64,000 nt of DNA from an uncultured Eubacteriales bacterium (GCA_948968885.1 CAREUR010000001.1:12263-76262), one strand, 5' to 3'; shown: positions 16,541 to 25,595, counted from the stretch's first letter. Numbers and translations are program-made. Notes: generated by a model from the letters alone, not told the origin.

Positions 16541-17293
16541 TTAATTTACCACAAGTTTATTATAAAAGTCCAGCGTCTTCAAATTTTTCTCCAAACACCG
16601 CAGCAGGTAGGCCTCCGTAATTGCCGAGAGTTCACTTTGGCTTTGCGTAGCCAGTTCAAACGCAAACATCTTGTTAAACTCCGAGTACACCGTGTGCCGC
16701 AGCGCATGCAGGACGCTGTCCGTTAATTTGAACTTCGCAAAATTATAATTTCCAATGCATTCGCTACAAATAATCCCATTCGCATCGGGCACAAAATAGA
16801 AGTCTTTGCTGCCAGCCCCTTCGCAGTGCACACAGGCAACCAAATTAGGCATATAGCCTGACATCGCTAGGAGTCTCATCTCAAAAACAGATTTCAACAG
16901 CTTATCAGAAATCTTCCCCTCCGACAAGTAATGCAAAGAATTCAAACAAAGTCGCAAAATATCCTCGGTATGACGCTGTCCTTCAGCAACCAAGTTCAAA
17001 ATCAGGTCGCAAAAATACTGCGCCAGCGCCAATTTCCCTATATCACTCCTCAGGCCCCAAAACGACTTTCTCGCACTCGCCTCGTTGATTATGCATTTAT
17101 CCCTGCCCTTAAAAATCACAAAGTCCGAATAGCAGAACTGTTGCGTTGCAGAAAAATTTTTGTTTTTCACATTCTTAACACCCCGTGCAAACGCGCGGAT
17201 AATCCCATACTTTCTCGTCAAAATCGTAACCAGTTTGTCATTCTCCGGCATCGGCTTCTCCAGAACTACCAGCCCGTCGGTATTAATCTGCAT
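16541..17293 (-). CDS. recO: DNA repair protein RecO
   Basis: 250 aa. Recombination mediator that loads RecA on SSB-coated DNA with RecR. N-terminal OB fold (GLVVLEKPMPENDKLVTIL, about residues 7-25; FARGVK), a helical middle, and a zinc-binding C4 knot: CVHC (about 158-161) and CSEC (about 179-182). It follows era, as in many Bacillota, but a terminator lies between them, so readthrough or a weak own promoter is needed. Confidence 0.93.
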   Translation of the reverse strand: MQINTDGLVVLEKPMPENDKLVTILTRKYGIIRAFARGVKNVKNKNFSATQQFCYSDFVIFKGRDKCIINEASARKSFWGLRSDIGKLALAQYFCDLILNLVAEGQRHTEDILRLCLNSLHYLSEGKISDKLLKSVFEMRLLAMSGYMPNLVACVHCEGAGSKDFYFVPDANGIICSECIGNYNFAKFKLTDSVLHALRHTVYSEFNKMFAFELATQSQSELSAITEAYLLRCLEKNLKTLDFYNKLVVN

Positions 17294-17330
17294 TTTAACA
17301 GCTCCCTTGCCTCAATGCTTCCATATAATC

Positions 17331-17360
17331 ACAAACAAAACGGATGGCCAAACCATCCGC
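17331..17360 (-). terminator. Terminator after era
   Basis: CGGATGG (17341-17347) and CCATCCG (17353-17359), with TTTTGTTTG following on the minus strand. Confidence 0.75.
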
Positions 17361-17362
17361 TT

Positions 17363-18274
17363 TTACATATCCAACGCCTTTTCATCAAAGCCAAAATTTT
17401 TCAAAAGCTCGGCTCTGTTGCGCCAATCTTCCTTCACTTTAACCCAAATCTGCAAATTAACATTAACACCAAAAAAATTCTCGATCTCAGCCCTAGCCTG
17501 ACTGCCAATCTCTTTGAGCATATCGCCATGCTTGCCAATTAAAATGCCCTTATGCGTAGCTTTTTCGCAATATATAGTTGCATCAATGTCCATCAAACGG
17601 CCATCTTCGCGCTCCGGCATTTTCTCTACATGAACTGCCACACCATGCGGGACTTCTTCCCTAGTAACGCGCAAGATCTTCTCACGAATAACCTCGGCAA
17701 CAAGCACAGATTCCGGCTGATCAGTCAAAGCATCTTCCGGAAAAAAATGCCCCTCGCAAACAGCAAATTTTTTTAACTCATCTAATAAATCCTCAAGCCC
17801 ATCGCCAGTTTTAGCGGATATCGGTACAACTGCCACGCAATCAATCATCGACGATACCTCTGAAATTTGCCTCATCAAAACAGATTTATCTTTCAAAAGA
17901 TCAATCTTATTTATCGCCAAAATTACCGGTACTTTCAAGGTTTTCAAACTTTTAATCAATTTAACTTCGGCAGGCTTTAAATTATTCTTCCCCGCCGCAA
18001 CTACCAAAAGGCACGCATCAACCGATGCTATCGAGCTTCTTACTGATTTCTCCATATACTGTCCCAACCTGGTCTTAGGCTCGTGCGTCCCCGGGGTATC
18101 TATAAAAACAAGCTGAGTCTCGCCCTTTGTCAAGACGCCCATTATCCGATTTCGGGTGGTCTGCGGTTTTGCCGAAACAATCGAGACCTTTTGCCCAATC
18201 AACGCATTCAATATAGAAGACTTGCCAACATTCGGAACCCCCACAATTGCAGCAAACGCCGATTTCTTCCCCAT
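17363..18274 (-). CDS. era: GTPase Era
   Basis: 303 aa. Binds the 3' end of 16S rRNA and controls 30S maturation. G1 GVPNVGKSS (about residues 12-20), G3 DTPGTHEPK, G4 NKID (about 122-125), and a C-terminal KH domain with ILIGKHGDMLKEIGSQAR. The start is ATG 18274, nine bases after AAGGA; TTG 18277 is possible. It lies between ybeY and recO, the conserved neighbourhood. Confidence 0.96.
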   Translation of the reverse strand: MGKKSAFAAIVGVPNVGKSSILNALIGQKVSIVSAKPQTTRNRIMGVLTKGETQLVFIDTPGTHEPKTRLGQYMEKSVRSSIASVDACLLVVAAGKNNLKPAEVKLIKSLKTLKVPVILAINKIDLLKDKSVLMRQISEVSSMIDCVAVVPISAKTGDGLEDLLDELKKFAVCEGHFFPEDALTDQPESVLVAEVIREKILRVTREEVPHGVAVHVEKMPEREDGRLMDIDATIYCEKATHKGILIGKHGDMLKEIGSQARAEIENFFGVNVNLQIWVKVKEDWRNRAELLKNFGFDEKALDM

Positions 18275-18313
18275 CAACAGAGTTCCTTCCTCGTCAATTT
18301 ATATGGATGTAAA

Positions 18314-18814
18314 TTACTTACTGTAATAATACGAAACTCCGCCAACGAATCCCATTTTTGCCATGATCAGCTCTTCTTTGTCACGCATTTTAACTTTTTC
18401 GATTCCGCCTTTTTCATGGACATATCCAAGCAAGTGCAAAATGCCGTGGACAGTAAGATGTGCAACCTCTTTTTGCAAATTATGCCCATATTTCTGGGCT
18501 TGCTCCTCGGCTTTCTCTAATGAAATTACAATATCTCCCAAAAGCTTTGCGCCAGTAGCTGGATCCGTATCGTAATTGCCGTCCTTGCCCATAGGAAAAG
18601 ACAAAACGTCCGTCGGGATATTTTTTTGCCGATATTTATTGTTTAATTCTTTAATCTGCTCGTTGTTTACAAAAGACACGCTCACTTCTGCCGAACCTTC
18701 AAACTCTTCCGTGCGCAAAACCGCATTGCAACAGCGGCGAACAATCATACGCAAACCTGTTGGAACTTTAACTTCTTTTTGCTTGTTGTTAATAATTACT
18801 TTGATCTTATCCAT
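18314..18814 (-). CDS. ybeY: Endoribonuclease/rRNA maturation factor YbeY
   Basis: 166 aa. Zn-dependent factor needed for 16S 3'-end maturation. The metal motif H-x3-H-x5-H is complete: HGILHLLGYVH (about residues 131-141). The usual Asp before the third His (GYDH) is Val here. FVNNEQIKELNNKYRQK and DVLSFPM are also typical. It stands just upstream of era. Confidence 0.93.
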   Translation of the reverse strand: MDKIKVIINNKQKEVKVPTGLRMIVRRCCNAVLRTEEFEGSAEVSVSFVNNEQIKELNNKYRQKNIPTDVLSFPMGKDGNYDTDPATGAKLLGDIVISLEKAEEQAQKYGHNLQKEVAHLTVHGILHLLGYVHEKGGIEKVKMRDKEELIMAKMGFVGGVSYYYSK

Positions 18815-19279
18815 ACAAAAACTCGCTTACCCTTCTGCATAAACACCACGTTACGTATCAAGAAACAAGTAACATAAAGCTAAGGCAAACTTAACCTCCC
18901 TACAATTACTATAAAAAATATAAAGTCACAAGCTGCCAAAAGCCTAAAAACAGCATTTTTCAAGCATTCTTTACTTATAATATATAAAACTTAAAATTTA
19001 TTTCTCACACACTTTGTTGTATATTAAAAAGGTTCAGTACATATCAACATTCAAAATCTCTACAGCTCTATCAAACCCTATCAAACAGTTAACTTAGTGC
19101 TAAAAGACAAATTTTTCATTTTAAACAGGCTATAAACTTATATTTTTTACAAATTTACAAATCAAATTTAGTTTATTATATCACAAAAAATAGTAGATGT
19201 CATTAAAAAAAGGAAATTTTTTTATTTTTGTAACAAGTCACAATATTTTGCTATAATCTCACTTTGTTTTTGCTGTTTT
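18815..19279 (-). other. 465-bp gap without a gene between yqfD and ybeY
   Basis: Very AT-rich with stop codons in all frames; I find no coding region, no clear terminator after yqfD and no convincing promoter for ybeY. In many Bacillota a phoH-like gene stands at this position between yqfD and ybeY; it is absent. Confidence 0.5.
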
Positions 19280-20470
19280 TTACTCCTCTATTTTGATTTC
19301 CTCCTTTTGCGCGATGTTTTCCTCGCAGGTGTAGTCGGCTGTTACCAACGCCTTACCGCTTATCAGCCTCTCCACCTTGTGCTTGCTTATTATTTTTGCC
19401 TCGCCCAGCTCCGATTGTTCCTGCTTTTCTAGCTCTTCGTTGGCCTTCTGCAGCGCCTCCTCTTGCGAGAGCCTCACTTCTTTTTCTGCCACCTGCGTCC
19501 AGACTTCTTTGTAATAGCTTGCAGGTAGCGAGACTCCCCAAAAACTGACGTCGCTCACCTGCACAGTCTTCTCAAAATCCCCACCTGGCTGCGATGTCAG
19601 CGTCAGTGGCAGCTCTATCCCAAACAGTTTTAGCCTTTTGCGAGTCACCTTCTTGCCGGTGCTTTGTTTTTCCCTTTGGCAGAGCTCCACTTCGGCCTTT
19701 AGTTCGCGCTTTGTTAGGGCATAGACCTTCGCCTCGGCATGTTTTATGGTGCATGCACCAAAGTCGTCCTCCACTATTCCGCTCACCAGCAGCTGTCCTG
19801 TTGTTGCCGCATCCCCCAACTTCACCTCTGGCGTGCCTTCGTAAACCTCCATCCTTGTGATTTGCCCGTCTTTGCTTGCTTTTATGTTGCACGGAGCCGT
19901 TTTTGGAATTAGCGATGGCGGCTCTACTCGCTCTTTTAGCTCAAAGCTGAGCGTGCTGCCCTTTACGTTGACCGACGCCCACGCTATATTGCTAAAATTC
20001 TTCATTATGGTCTTCTCGATCATCGGTGTGTCCAGCTCGCTCTTTAACGTTCCCGCGCAGACGCCAAGTTCGCTTATCAGACCGGTGAGCTCGGCCTTGT
20101 CTATGGTCTCGGCGCCCTTTATGTCTATGGACCATATGTAGAGCGACAAAAAATGCAGGCTCAGCGCAAAGCAGACGAGCCCCACAAATAGGCCTTTTCT
20201 CTTTTTGTACCGCTTCAAAATAAACGGCAAGCCCTGTTTTTGCTGGATTCTTATTTTTATGCACGATTTTTTTGCAATTCTTCTGAGCGCTTTATATTCG
20301 GACGCCGCCACCGAGCACCGCAGTTCCTCTTTGTCTCTGCACTTTTTTATATTAAAGAGCCCGACTCCGGCCTTTGCAGCTAGGTTTATGAATCTTTCTG
20401 GCCCCTTGCCCGCCGCTATGAAGGTAACGTAGCCCCAAAAAAACCTTATTATTTTGAGCAATTGCCCCAC
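19280..20470 (-). CDS. yqfD: Sporulation protein YqfD
   Basis: 396 aa. YqfD is a sigma-E-dependent membrane protein needed for spore formation in Bacillus. The basic N-terminal part (1 to ~90) is cytoplasmic. It is followed by one transmembrane helix (GLFVGLVCFALSLHFLSLY, about 93-111) and an extracytoplasmic domain starting VDIKGAE-like (IDIKGAETI). The C-terminal tail is long, Glu/Gln-rich and helical (QEEALQKANEELEKQEQ). It follows yqfC by four bases, as in other spore formers. Confidence 0.92.
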   Translation of the reverse strand: MGQLLKIIRFFWGYVTFIAAGKGPERFINLAAKAGVGLFNIKKCRDKEELRCSVAASEYKALRRIAKKSCIKIRIQQKQGLPFILKRYKKRKGLFVGLVCFALSLHFLSLYIWSIDIKGAETIDKAELTGLISELGVCAGTLKSELDTPMIEKTIMKNFSNIAWASVNVKGSTLSFELKERVEPPSLIPKTAPCNIKASKDGQITRMEVYEGTPEVKLGDAATTGQLLVSGIVEDDFGACTIKHAEAKVYALTKRELKAEVELCQREKQSTGKKVTRKRLKLFGIELPLTLTSQPGGDFEKTVQVSDVSFWGVSLPASYYKEVWTQVAEKEVRLSQEEALQKANEELEKQEQSELGEAKIISKHKVERLISGKALVTADYTCEENIAQKEEIKIEE

Positions 20471-20474
20471 CTCT

Positions 20475-20759
20475 CTACGTTATAAACTCTATCGATTTTA
20501 TGAAGCCCTCCACTATTAACGAGTCTGCCGTGAGGCATTTTATGGCCAAATTCCGGCCCAAAAACGACGTCACCATGTTGCCGGTATTGATCCTTATTAT
20601 ATTCTCGTCGTACTGAAGGATCCCCTTGCAGCCTTCTATCGAGACTTCGCGGTTTGAGTTCATCTCAAAATGAGTGCAATTCGGCATGGCTCCTGCCGGC
20701 ATTTGCATCTTGCTGGCCACTGTCTGCAGCCTTTCTATGTTTTTGCCCTTTTTCCGCAC
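20475..20759 (-). CDS. yqfC: Sporulation protein YqfC
   Basis: 94 aa, YabP/YqfC family. Seen: CTHFEMNSNREVSIEGCKGILQYD in the middle (about 28-51, part quoted) and IRINTGNMVTSFLGRNLAIKCL. The GTG at 20759 lies six bases after GGAGGGG; the longer frame starting at 20774 would begin upstream of that site. In Bacillus it is expressed in the mother cell under sigma-E. Operon with yqfD. Confidence 0.9.
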   Translation of the reverse strand: MRKKGKNIERLQTVASKMQMPAGAMPNCTHFEMNSNREVSIEGCKGILQYDENIIRINTGNMVTSFLGRNLAIKCLTADSLIVEGFIKSIEFIT

Positions 20760-20880
20760 GCTGATCCCCTCCACATCGCCCTTGGCTTTGTTCTCGTTTT
20801 TACTGCCACTACCATAAATTATGCTCGCAGTTCAATAAAAATCACAAGCCACATATATATTAGTTGGAGGTGCTTTTACT

Positions 20881-22074
20881 ATGCCCAATTTTCTTTTAAA
20901 GAAATTTCGCCGAGTTCGCATAAACGCCGGCCTCATCAAGGACGCACTCTTGTTCTCGTTTATAATATTTTTGTGCGTAATAATTCTCTGCATGCCGCAG
21001 GCCTCGGCTGCTGGCGTTAAACTGGGGTTGCGATTCTGCACAAACACGCTGGTGCCCGCGCTTTTCCCGTTTATGGTGCTTTCCTCTTTGGTCGTTAAAA
21101 CCGGGATGTCCGAAAAAATCGGCAAAGTGCTGGCTCCCGTCGTTAAGGTTTTGTTTCGACTGCCACCCAGCACCGCCGCTACCATTCTGCTGAGCTTTGT
21201 TGGTGGCTACCCTTCCGGCGCCATCGGCGTTAATGAGCTTTACCGCCAGGGCAAAATCTCTCGCGCCCAGGCCGAGCAGATGCTTCTATTCACCGTCTGC
21301 GCTGGGCCCGCCTTCATCCTAAACGCGGTCTGCTCCGGCTTTGCCAACAACGCCATCATTGGCCCGATTATGCTTGCTTCTCACATTATCTCCGCCTCGA
21401 TTTTGGGCATCGTTGCTGGGTTTCTTTACTCTCCCTCGAAAATTATTGGCTCTGCACCGGATATCTGCCGCCAAAATTTTTCTTATGCTATGGTTGGAGC
21501 CTGTCTGGACGCCGCCCACGCGACTTTTAATATGTGCTCTTTTGTGATTCTGTTTTCGGCCCTTTTGAGCATTCTCAATCAGTCGCACATTTTCAGCTCA
21601 ATTTTCAAAATTCTTGATTTTTTCGGCGTCCCACCGGCAATAATAAATATTATGCTCCCAGCGGCGCTCGAAGTCACCAACGGCTGCTCGGCCATATTAA
21701 AAAACCGCGCTCCCACCGAGCTTCTTGCCTTTGCTCTCAGTTGGGCTGGAGTTTGCGTGCATTTTCAGATTTTTTCCATCGCCGAATCTATTAATTTCTC
21801 CAAACTAAAATTCATCTTCTTTCGCGCCACACATGGGCTCTTGGCCGCCGTTATATCGCACTTTCTGTTCTCTACCTTCAGCGCGCGCTCTGCCTTTGCC
21901 ACCATTACGCGGATTTCCTCTTCTAGCGTTGCCGAGGGTTACGTCTCCAAGGGCAGCGTCGCGCTTATTGCGCTGTGCGTTATCTTCCTGCTCACCGCAA
22001 ATCCTAGAACGACTCGGGGGGTTCGTTTTGAAAAACCTAAAAAAAGAAGGCTTAATCACGTTTTCAAAAAGTAA
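20881..22074 (+). CDS. ylbJ: Sporulation integral membrane protein YlbJ
   Basis: 397 aa, about eight transmembrane helices with two nucleoside-transporter Gate-type repeats. In Bacillus YlbJ is a sigma-E product needed for spore cortex/coat development. Seen: LGLRFCTNTLVPALFPFMVLSS (about residues 44-65, first 20 quoted in part), FVGGYPSGAIGVNELY (about 110-125) and FTVCAGPAFILNAVC. GGAGGTG before the ATG. Divergent from yqfC. In other Clostridia it lies near coaD; here it is next to other sporulation genes. Confidence 0.92.
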   Translation: MPNFLLKKFRRVRINAGLIKDALLFSFIIFLCVIILCMPQASAAGVKLGLRFCTNTLVPALFPFMVLSSLVVKTGMSEKIGKVLAPVVKVLFRLPPSTAATILLSFVGGYPSGAIGVNELYRQGKISRAQAEQMLLFTVCAGPAFILNAVCSGFANNAIIGPIMLASHIISASILGIVAGFLYSPSKIIGSAPDICRQNFSYAMVGACLDAAHATFNMCSFVILFSALLSILNQSHIFSSIFKILDFFGVPPAIINIMLPAALEVTNGCSAILKNRAPTELLAFALSWAGVCVHFQIFSIAESINFSKLKFIFFRATHGLLAAVISHFLFSTFSARSAFATITRISSSSVAEGYVSKGSVALIALCVIFLLTANPRTTRGVRFEKPKKRRLNHVFKK

Positions 22075-22900
22075 CTTCAAGGCCTTGCTGGCGGTCTCTG
22101 CAATAAAATTTTTCTCAAAACTGCTGCTAACCCTCCTGGCCTTCCTGGCGGTCTACTCCCTCTTCGACTACACATTCACCGCCAACGGCTTCTTCACTTC
22201 GTTTCTAAAGCCCATCTCTGCGGCCAAAAATTTAAACTCAGTCCCGCTAAGCGCCATTCTGCTGGCACTTTGGGCGTACACATTCGTCATGCTCCTCCCG
22301 CTAGACCTGGGCTTTTACCTGTGGTTCTCTCAAATAGAGCCCGACATCACGCCGCCCCCGCTGCTACTTATATTTTTCTATTACAAAAATTTAAGCCTCG
22401 TCATCAGAGCAATATCCTTCCAGTTCGCCATTTTACTTAGATCCGTATTAAAATTTATCCTTTACATTGGTCCCGCAGCAGGAACTTTCATATTTCTATG
22501 CCTAAACATCCGCACCTTTTCGCCAGAATCCCAGCTTCTTTTCAGAATTTTCATACTAATTGCGGCGTTCGCAGCCTTTGCCGAAGCCCTCCTCTTCATC
22601 CGGTCCCAGATTCTTCGCGCCTTCACCAAATTCATCTTCGTTCTCAACGACTCTCAAAACGTCTTCAAAACTCTCAAAAGCTCGGCGTTTCTAACTCGAA
22701 ACAGCAGCAAAAGCCTCATAAAATTTATCCTCTCCTTCTGGCCATACGCGATTCTCAGCTTCTTCATCGTGACTATTCCACTCGCGCGCGCCTATTTTCT
22801 GTTCCGGCTTGGCATTTTTACAAAAAAAATTATCTATAACCAAAATCAAGGGATCATTGCGATCCCTCTCAGTCAAAAAGTTATAGATATAAATTTATAA
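22028..22900 (+). CDS. Polytopic membrane protein of unknown function
   Basis: 290 aa with about six hydrophobic helices (for example LLLTLLAFLAVYSLFDY, ILLALWAYTFVMLLPLDLGF, ILSFFIVTIPLARAYFLF). The TTG start at 22028 follows GGGGGTTCG inside ylbJ, giving a 47-base overlap in another frame, which suggests translational coupling. A longer frame exists but would overlap ylbJ far more. The arrangement resembles DUF975-like membrane proteins, but I do not recognise the family firmly. Confidence 0.65.
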   Translation: MKNLKKEGLITFSKSNFKALLAVSAIKFFSKLLLTLLAFLAVYSLFDYTFTANGFFTSFLKPISAAKNLNSVPLSAILLALWAYTFVMLLPLDLGFYLWFSQIEPDITPPPLLLIFFYYKNLSLVIRAISFQFAILLRSVLKFILYIGPAAGTFIFLCLNIRTFSPESQLLFRIFILIAAFAAFAEALLFIRSQILRAFTKFIFVLNDSQNVFKTLKSSAFLTRNSSKSLIKFILSFWPYAILSFFIVTIPLARAYFLFRLGIFTKKIIYNQNQGIIAIPLSQKVIDINL

Positions 22901-23059
22901 ATTATAAAACCTGATTAAGTTCTCTCTGTACCTAGTACCACAGCCATCTAGTTTCGACCCGTATCCATGGGCCCCCAGCTCTTGGCCCTTTGTTCCAAGA
23001 CCCCAGCCCTTGTGCATCGGCTCCCGGCCAAGCCTAACTAAAGCTCAACGTCAACTTCT

Positions 23060-23302
23060 CTATTTGGACTTCAATTCTGAAATACAATTCTTGCAAACAC
23101 AATGCCCCTTAAAGTCTACAATGTCCTCGCAAGAGCCACAAAAACTGCACGCAAACTGATGCTTAGTCAGCACAATATTCTCGCCATCCACATATATTTC
23201 AAGCTTGTCTCTACTATTAATATTCATAGTTTTGCGGAGTTCCATAGGCAAAACGATTCTTCCCAACTCATCGATTGAGCGCACTATACCTGTTGATTTC
23301 AT
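23060..23302 (-). CDS. AbrB/SpoVT-type regulator with zinc-finger tail
   Basis: 80 aa. N-terminal swapped-hairpin AbrB domain (STGIVRSIDELGRIVLPMELR, about residues 3-23, typical of transition-state regulators). It is followed by a Cys-rich tail: C52, C55, C58, C68, C70 and C73, giving two C-x2-C pairs that could bind zinc. This short AbrB plus zinc ribbon form is common in Clostridia. It has its own promoter with consensus -35. Confidence 0.88.
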   Translation of the reverse strand: MKSTGIVRSIDELGRIVLPMELRKTMNINSRDKLEIYVDGENIVLTKHQFACSFCGSCEDIVDFKGHCVCKNCISELKSK

Positions 23303-23367
23303 TTAGCACTGTCCTTTCTACAACTAATACTGTCGATTTTAATCAGTTTTATTTTTTTATTAAATTA

Positions 23368-23396
23368 ATAATACTATTTTCTTACAAAATTGTCAA
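23368..23396 (-). promoter_or_regulatory. Promoter for the AbrB-like gene
   Basis: TTGACA (23396-23391), 17-base spacer, TATTAT (23373-23368). Confidence 0.7.
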
Positions 23397-23762
23397 ACAT
23401 ATTTTTAGATGTAAATAATGGAAATTATCATAAAATAATCCAAGCCCGGAATATACTTTTTTTGTACAATAACGATGAATCGGCCGGGGATGAGTCCTAA
23501 GCTACACATCTGGCGGGTAATTAATAGCGTTATCTGGGGGATCTGTGTTGTTTTTGCCAAAGAATCGCCGTACAAAGGACATCTGTAAAATTTCAACATT
23601 CTCAAAAATACAGAATGTTTGCATTAGTCCACTACACAAATAGACTTAATATAGGGCTCATGAATCGCCTCCGCGTAATCTTTGTGTTCTATCCTTTAAG
23701 AGCACTAATCCCATTCTGTCACACTTTTTTCAACAGCACTTATGAAATTTGCCCGCAGCCAC
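23397..23762 (+). other. Non-coding stretch upstream of spmA
   Basis: About 365 bases with no convincing gene. The middle (about 23440-23600) is richer in G runs than its surroundings and has short complementary blocks. A 66-residue open frame on the minus strand has no ribosome site and no recognisable domain. Could hold a small RNA; not established. Confidence 0.3.
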
Positions 23763-23791
23763 TTGTAAGTCGTAGTTTTGCGTTATATAAT
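23763..23791 (+). promoter_or_regulatory. Promoter for spmA-spmB
   Basis: TTGTAA (23763-23768), exactly 17 bases, TATAAT (23786-23791), 37 bases before spmA. This is a vegetative-type promoter rather than an obvious sporulation-sigma one. Confidence 0.7.
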
Positions 23792-23828
23792 GTTCATAAT
23801 TTAAGCTCGAAGGAGACTGCTATTTGCA

Positions 23829-24398
23829 ATGTTAAACTATATCTGGGGCGCGCTAATTCTGATAAGCATAGTCTGCGCCGTTTTTACCGGAAACGTAAAA
23901 CCGCTTTCCGACGCCATTTTAACCGGGGCCTCAGACGCCATCGGACTAGTCATCTCTATGGCCGGCATGATGAGCCTTTGGACCGGACTTCTAGAGATCG
24001 CCAACAAAGGCGGCCTCACCACGGTGCTCACTCGCCTCTTTAAGCCCGTTATCAAGCACCTGTTTAAGGAGTACCCCGAGGACAGCCCCGCCATCCACGC
24101 CATTTGCATGAACATCACGGCAAACCTTTTGGGGCTCGACAATGCCGCCACCCCGCTTGGGATCTCTGCCATGAAGGAGATGAACAAGGCGAACAAAACC
24201 TCAACCGTCGCCAACAACAGCATGGTTATCTTCACCGTCATGAACACTGCCTCCATCCAGCTCGTGCCCACCATGATGTCCGTTCTGCGTCAAAAGTACA
24301 ACTCTGCCTCTCCGTTCGACGTACTGCCCGTCATTTGGGTATCTTCCTTCATAGCACTTGCAATCGGCGTCATTTTGGCAAAACTCTTCGAAAAATAA
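23829..24398 (+). CDS. spmA: Spore maturation protein A
   Basis: 189 aa, about five membrane helices, nucleoside-recognition (Gate) domain. SpmA and SpmB together allow core dehydration and heat resistance of spores. Diagnostic: MAGMMSLWTGLLEIANKGG (about residues 44-62), NITANLLGLDNAATPLG (about 95-111) and NTASIQLVPTM. Preceded by GAAGGAG and the promoter at 23763. Paired with spmB 24 bases downstream. Confidence 0.95.
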   Translation: MLNYIWGALILISIVCAVFTGNVKPLSDAILTGASDAIGLVISMAGMMSLWTGLLEIANKGGLTTVLTRLFKPVIKHLFKEYPEDSPAIHAICMNITANLLGLDNAATPLGISAMKEMNKANKTSTVANNSMVIFTVMNTASIQLVPTMMSVLRQKYNSASPFDVLPVIWVSSFIALAIGVILAKLFEK

Positions 24399-24422
24399 AG
24401 AAAAACAAAGTGAGGGTCTTTA

Positions 24423-24944
24423 TTGAACACGTTCAGCTTCTACATATTGCCCGGTGTCATCGGGTTTATCATCGTATTTGGACTTTTTAAAAATGTTCCA
24501 CTGTTTGACACATTCATCCTAGGTGCCAAAGATGGCCTTTCTTCGGCTTTTTCCATTGCTCCCTCGCTGATCGGCTTGATCGTTGCGGTCTCCATGCTAA
24601 AAGCCTCGGGCGCTCTGGATATCATAACCTCTTTGCTAGCTCCAATCGGCAACCTGATCGCCATTCCCAAAGAGACGATCCCCCTAATGTTGCTAAGGCC
24701 GATTTCTGGCAGCGGTGCTTTGGCGCTTGTTGACTCAATTTTTAAATCCTGCGGGCCAGATAGCTTTCCAGGCCGCGTCGCCTCCGTCATGATGGGCTCA
24801 ACCGAAACTACGTTCTACGTCCTAGCTGTTTATTTTGGCGCCGTGGGCATCAAAAATACTCGCCACGCCCTTCCCGTAGCCCTCACCGCAGACTTCGCCA
24901 GCTTTATTCTCTCCGTCCTCACCGTGCGGCTGTTTTTTTCGTGA
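24423..24944 (+). CDS. spmB: Spore maturation protein B
   Basis: 173 aa, five hydrophobic helices. LFDTFILGAKDGLSSAFSI (about residues 27-45), LRPISGSGALALVD (about 97-110) and MGSTETTFYVLAVYFGAVG (about 120-138) are typical of SpmB. TTG start after GTGAGGG. Acts with SpmA in the spore membrane; in one transcript with it. Confidence 0.95.
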   Translation: MNTFSFYILPGVIGFIIVFGLFKNVPLFDTFILGAKDGLSSAFSIAPSLIGLIVAVSMLKASGALDIITSLLAPIGNLIAIPKETIPLMLLRPISGSGALALVDSIFKSCGPDSFPGRVASVMMGSTETTFYVLAVYFGAVGIKNTRHALPVALTADFASFILSVLTVRLFFS

Positions 24945-25040
24945 GCGGCACATTTTTGTAAACTTGTTGTAAAATAATCACATTTTTTTGTTTGTTTTTT
25001 TTTAATTAGTATCCATTTATACAAAGTTTATCTAAAAGCC

Positions 25041-25069
25041 TTCCAATTTATAAAATTGTGTTGTATAAT
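25041..25069 (+). promoter_or_regulatory. Promoter for the 25104 gene
   Basis: Perfect TATAAT (25064-25069) with a TG just upstream; weak TTCCAA -35 (25041-25046) at 17 bases. Confidence 0.55.
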
Positions 25070-25103
25070 GTTAATAATTCAACTTGAAAGGAGGAATAAT
25101 TTT

Positions 25104-25583
25104 ATGAAAAAGAAAATTCTTTCGCTGGTACTAATTTTTGTATTATCATTGAATGTTTTTAGCCCTATTTGCAATGCAAATTATCCTGATGATGTTTCTG
25201 CACAAATAGAAGAGTTTCAGCAAAAACTTGATGAGCTAAAACAAAAGCAAAAGGATCAACAAAAAGAGTTTGAGGAAAAACAAAAAACGCAACAGCAACA
25301 ACCAATACAAGTGGAGTTAAAGCAATATAACCCTTCTTTTTTTGAACGCACTAGCCGTACCTTTAAATCTGCTTTGTCTTGGTTGGCAGGTATAGGTTCT
25401 TTTACTTTAATTACTGGATACGCTAACATATTGTTTAAATCTTTTATTAGCTGGGTAGATGATTATAAATGCCATAATTTCGAAGATTTTGTTGAAAAAC
25501 TTCGCGAACATGCTAACCGAAAAACGTTTTTTGAACCTATTAAATTTACTTTAAGAAATGTTTATTTTAAAGTGAACGCGTAA
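25104..25583 (+). CDS. Secreted/membrane protein of unknown function, AT-rich
   Basis: 159 aa. Signal peptide MKKKILSLVLIFVLSLNVFS with likely cleavage after NA (about residue 25). Then a charged, Gln/Lys-rich coiled coil (about 30-70, EEFQQKLDELKQKQKD), a hydrophobic segment (about 98-120) and a basic end. ATG at 25104 after a strong AAAGGAGG. Codon use is much more A/T-biased than neighbouring genes, which suggests acquisition or relaxed selection. It resembles in plan the gene at 29547, on the other side of thrS and rny. Function not recognised. Confidence 0.72.
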   Translation: MKKKILSLVLIFVLSLNVFSPICNANYPDDVSAQIEEFQQKLDELKQKQKDQQKEFEEKQKTQQQQPIQVELKQYNPSFFERTSRTFKSALSWLAGIGSFTLITGYANILFKSFISWVDDYKCHNFEDFVEKLREHANRKTFFEPIKFTLRNVYFKVNA

Positions 25584-25595
25584 TCACACGTATAA

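Noticed and set aside
23405..23605. 66-codon minus-strand frame upstream of spmA
   Set aside because: No ribosome site, no domain; the sequence is better treated as non-coding.
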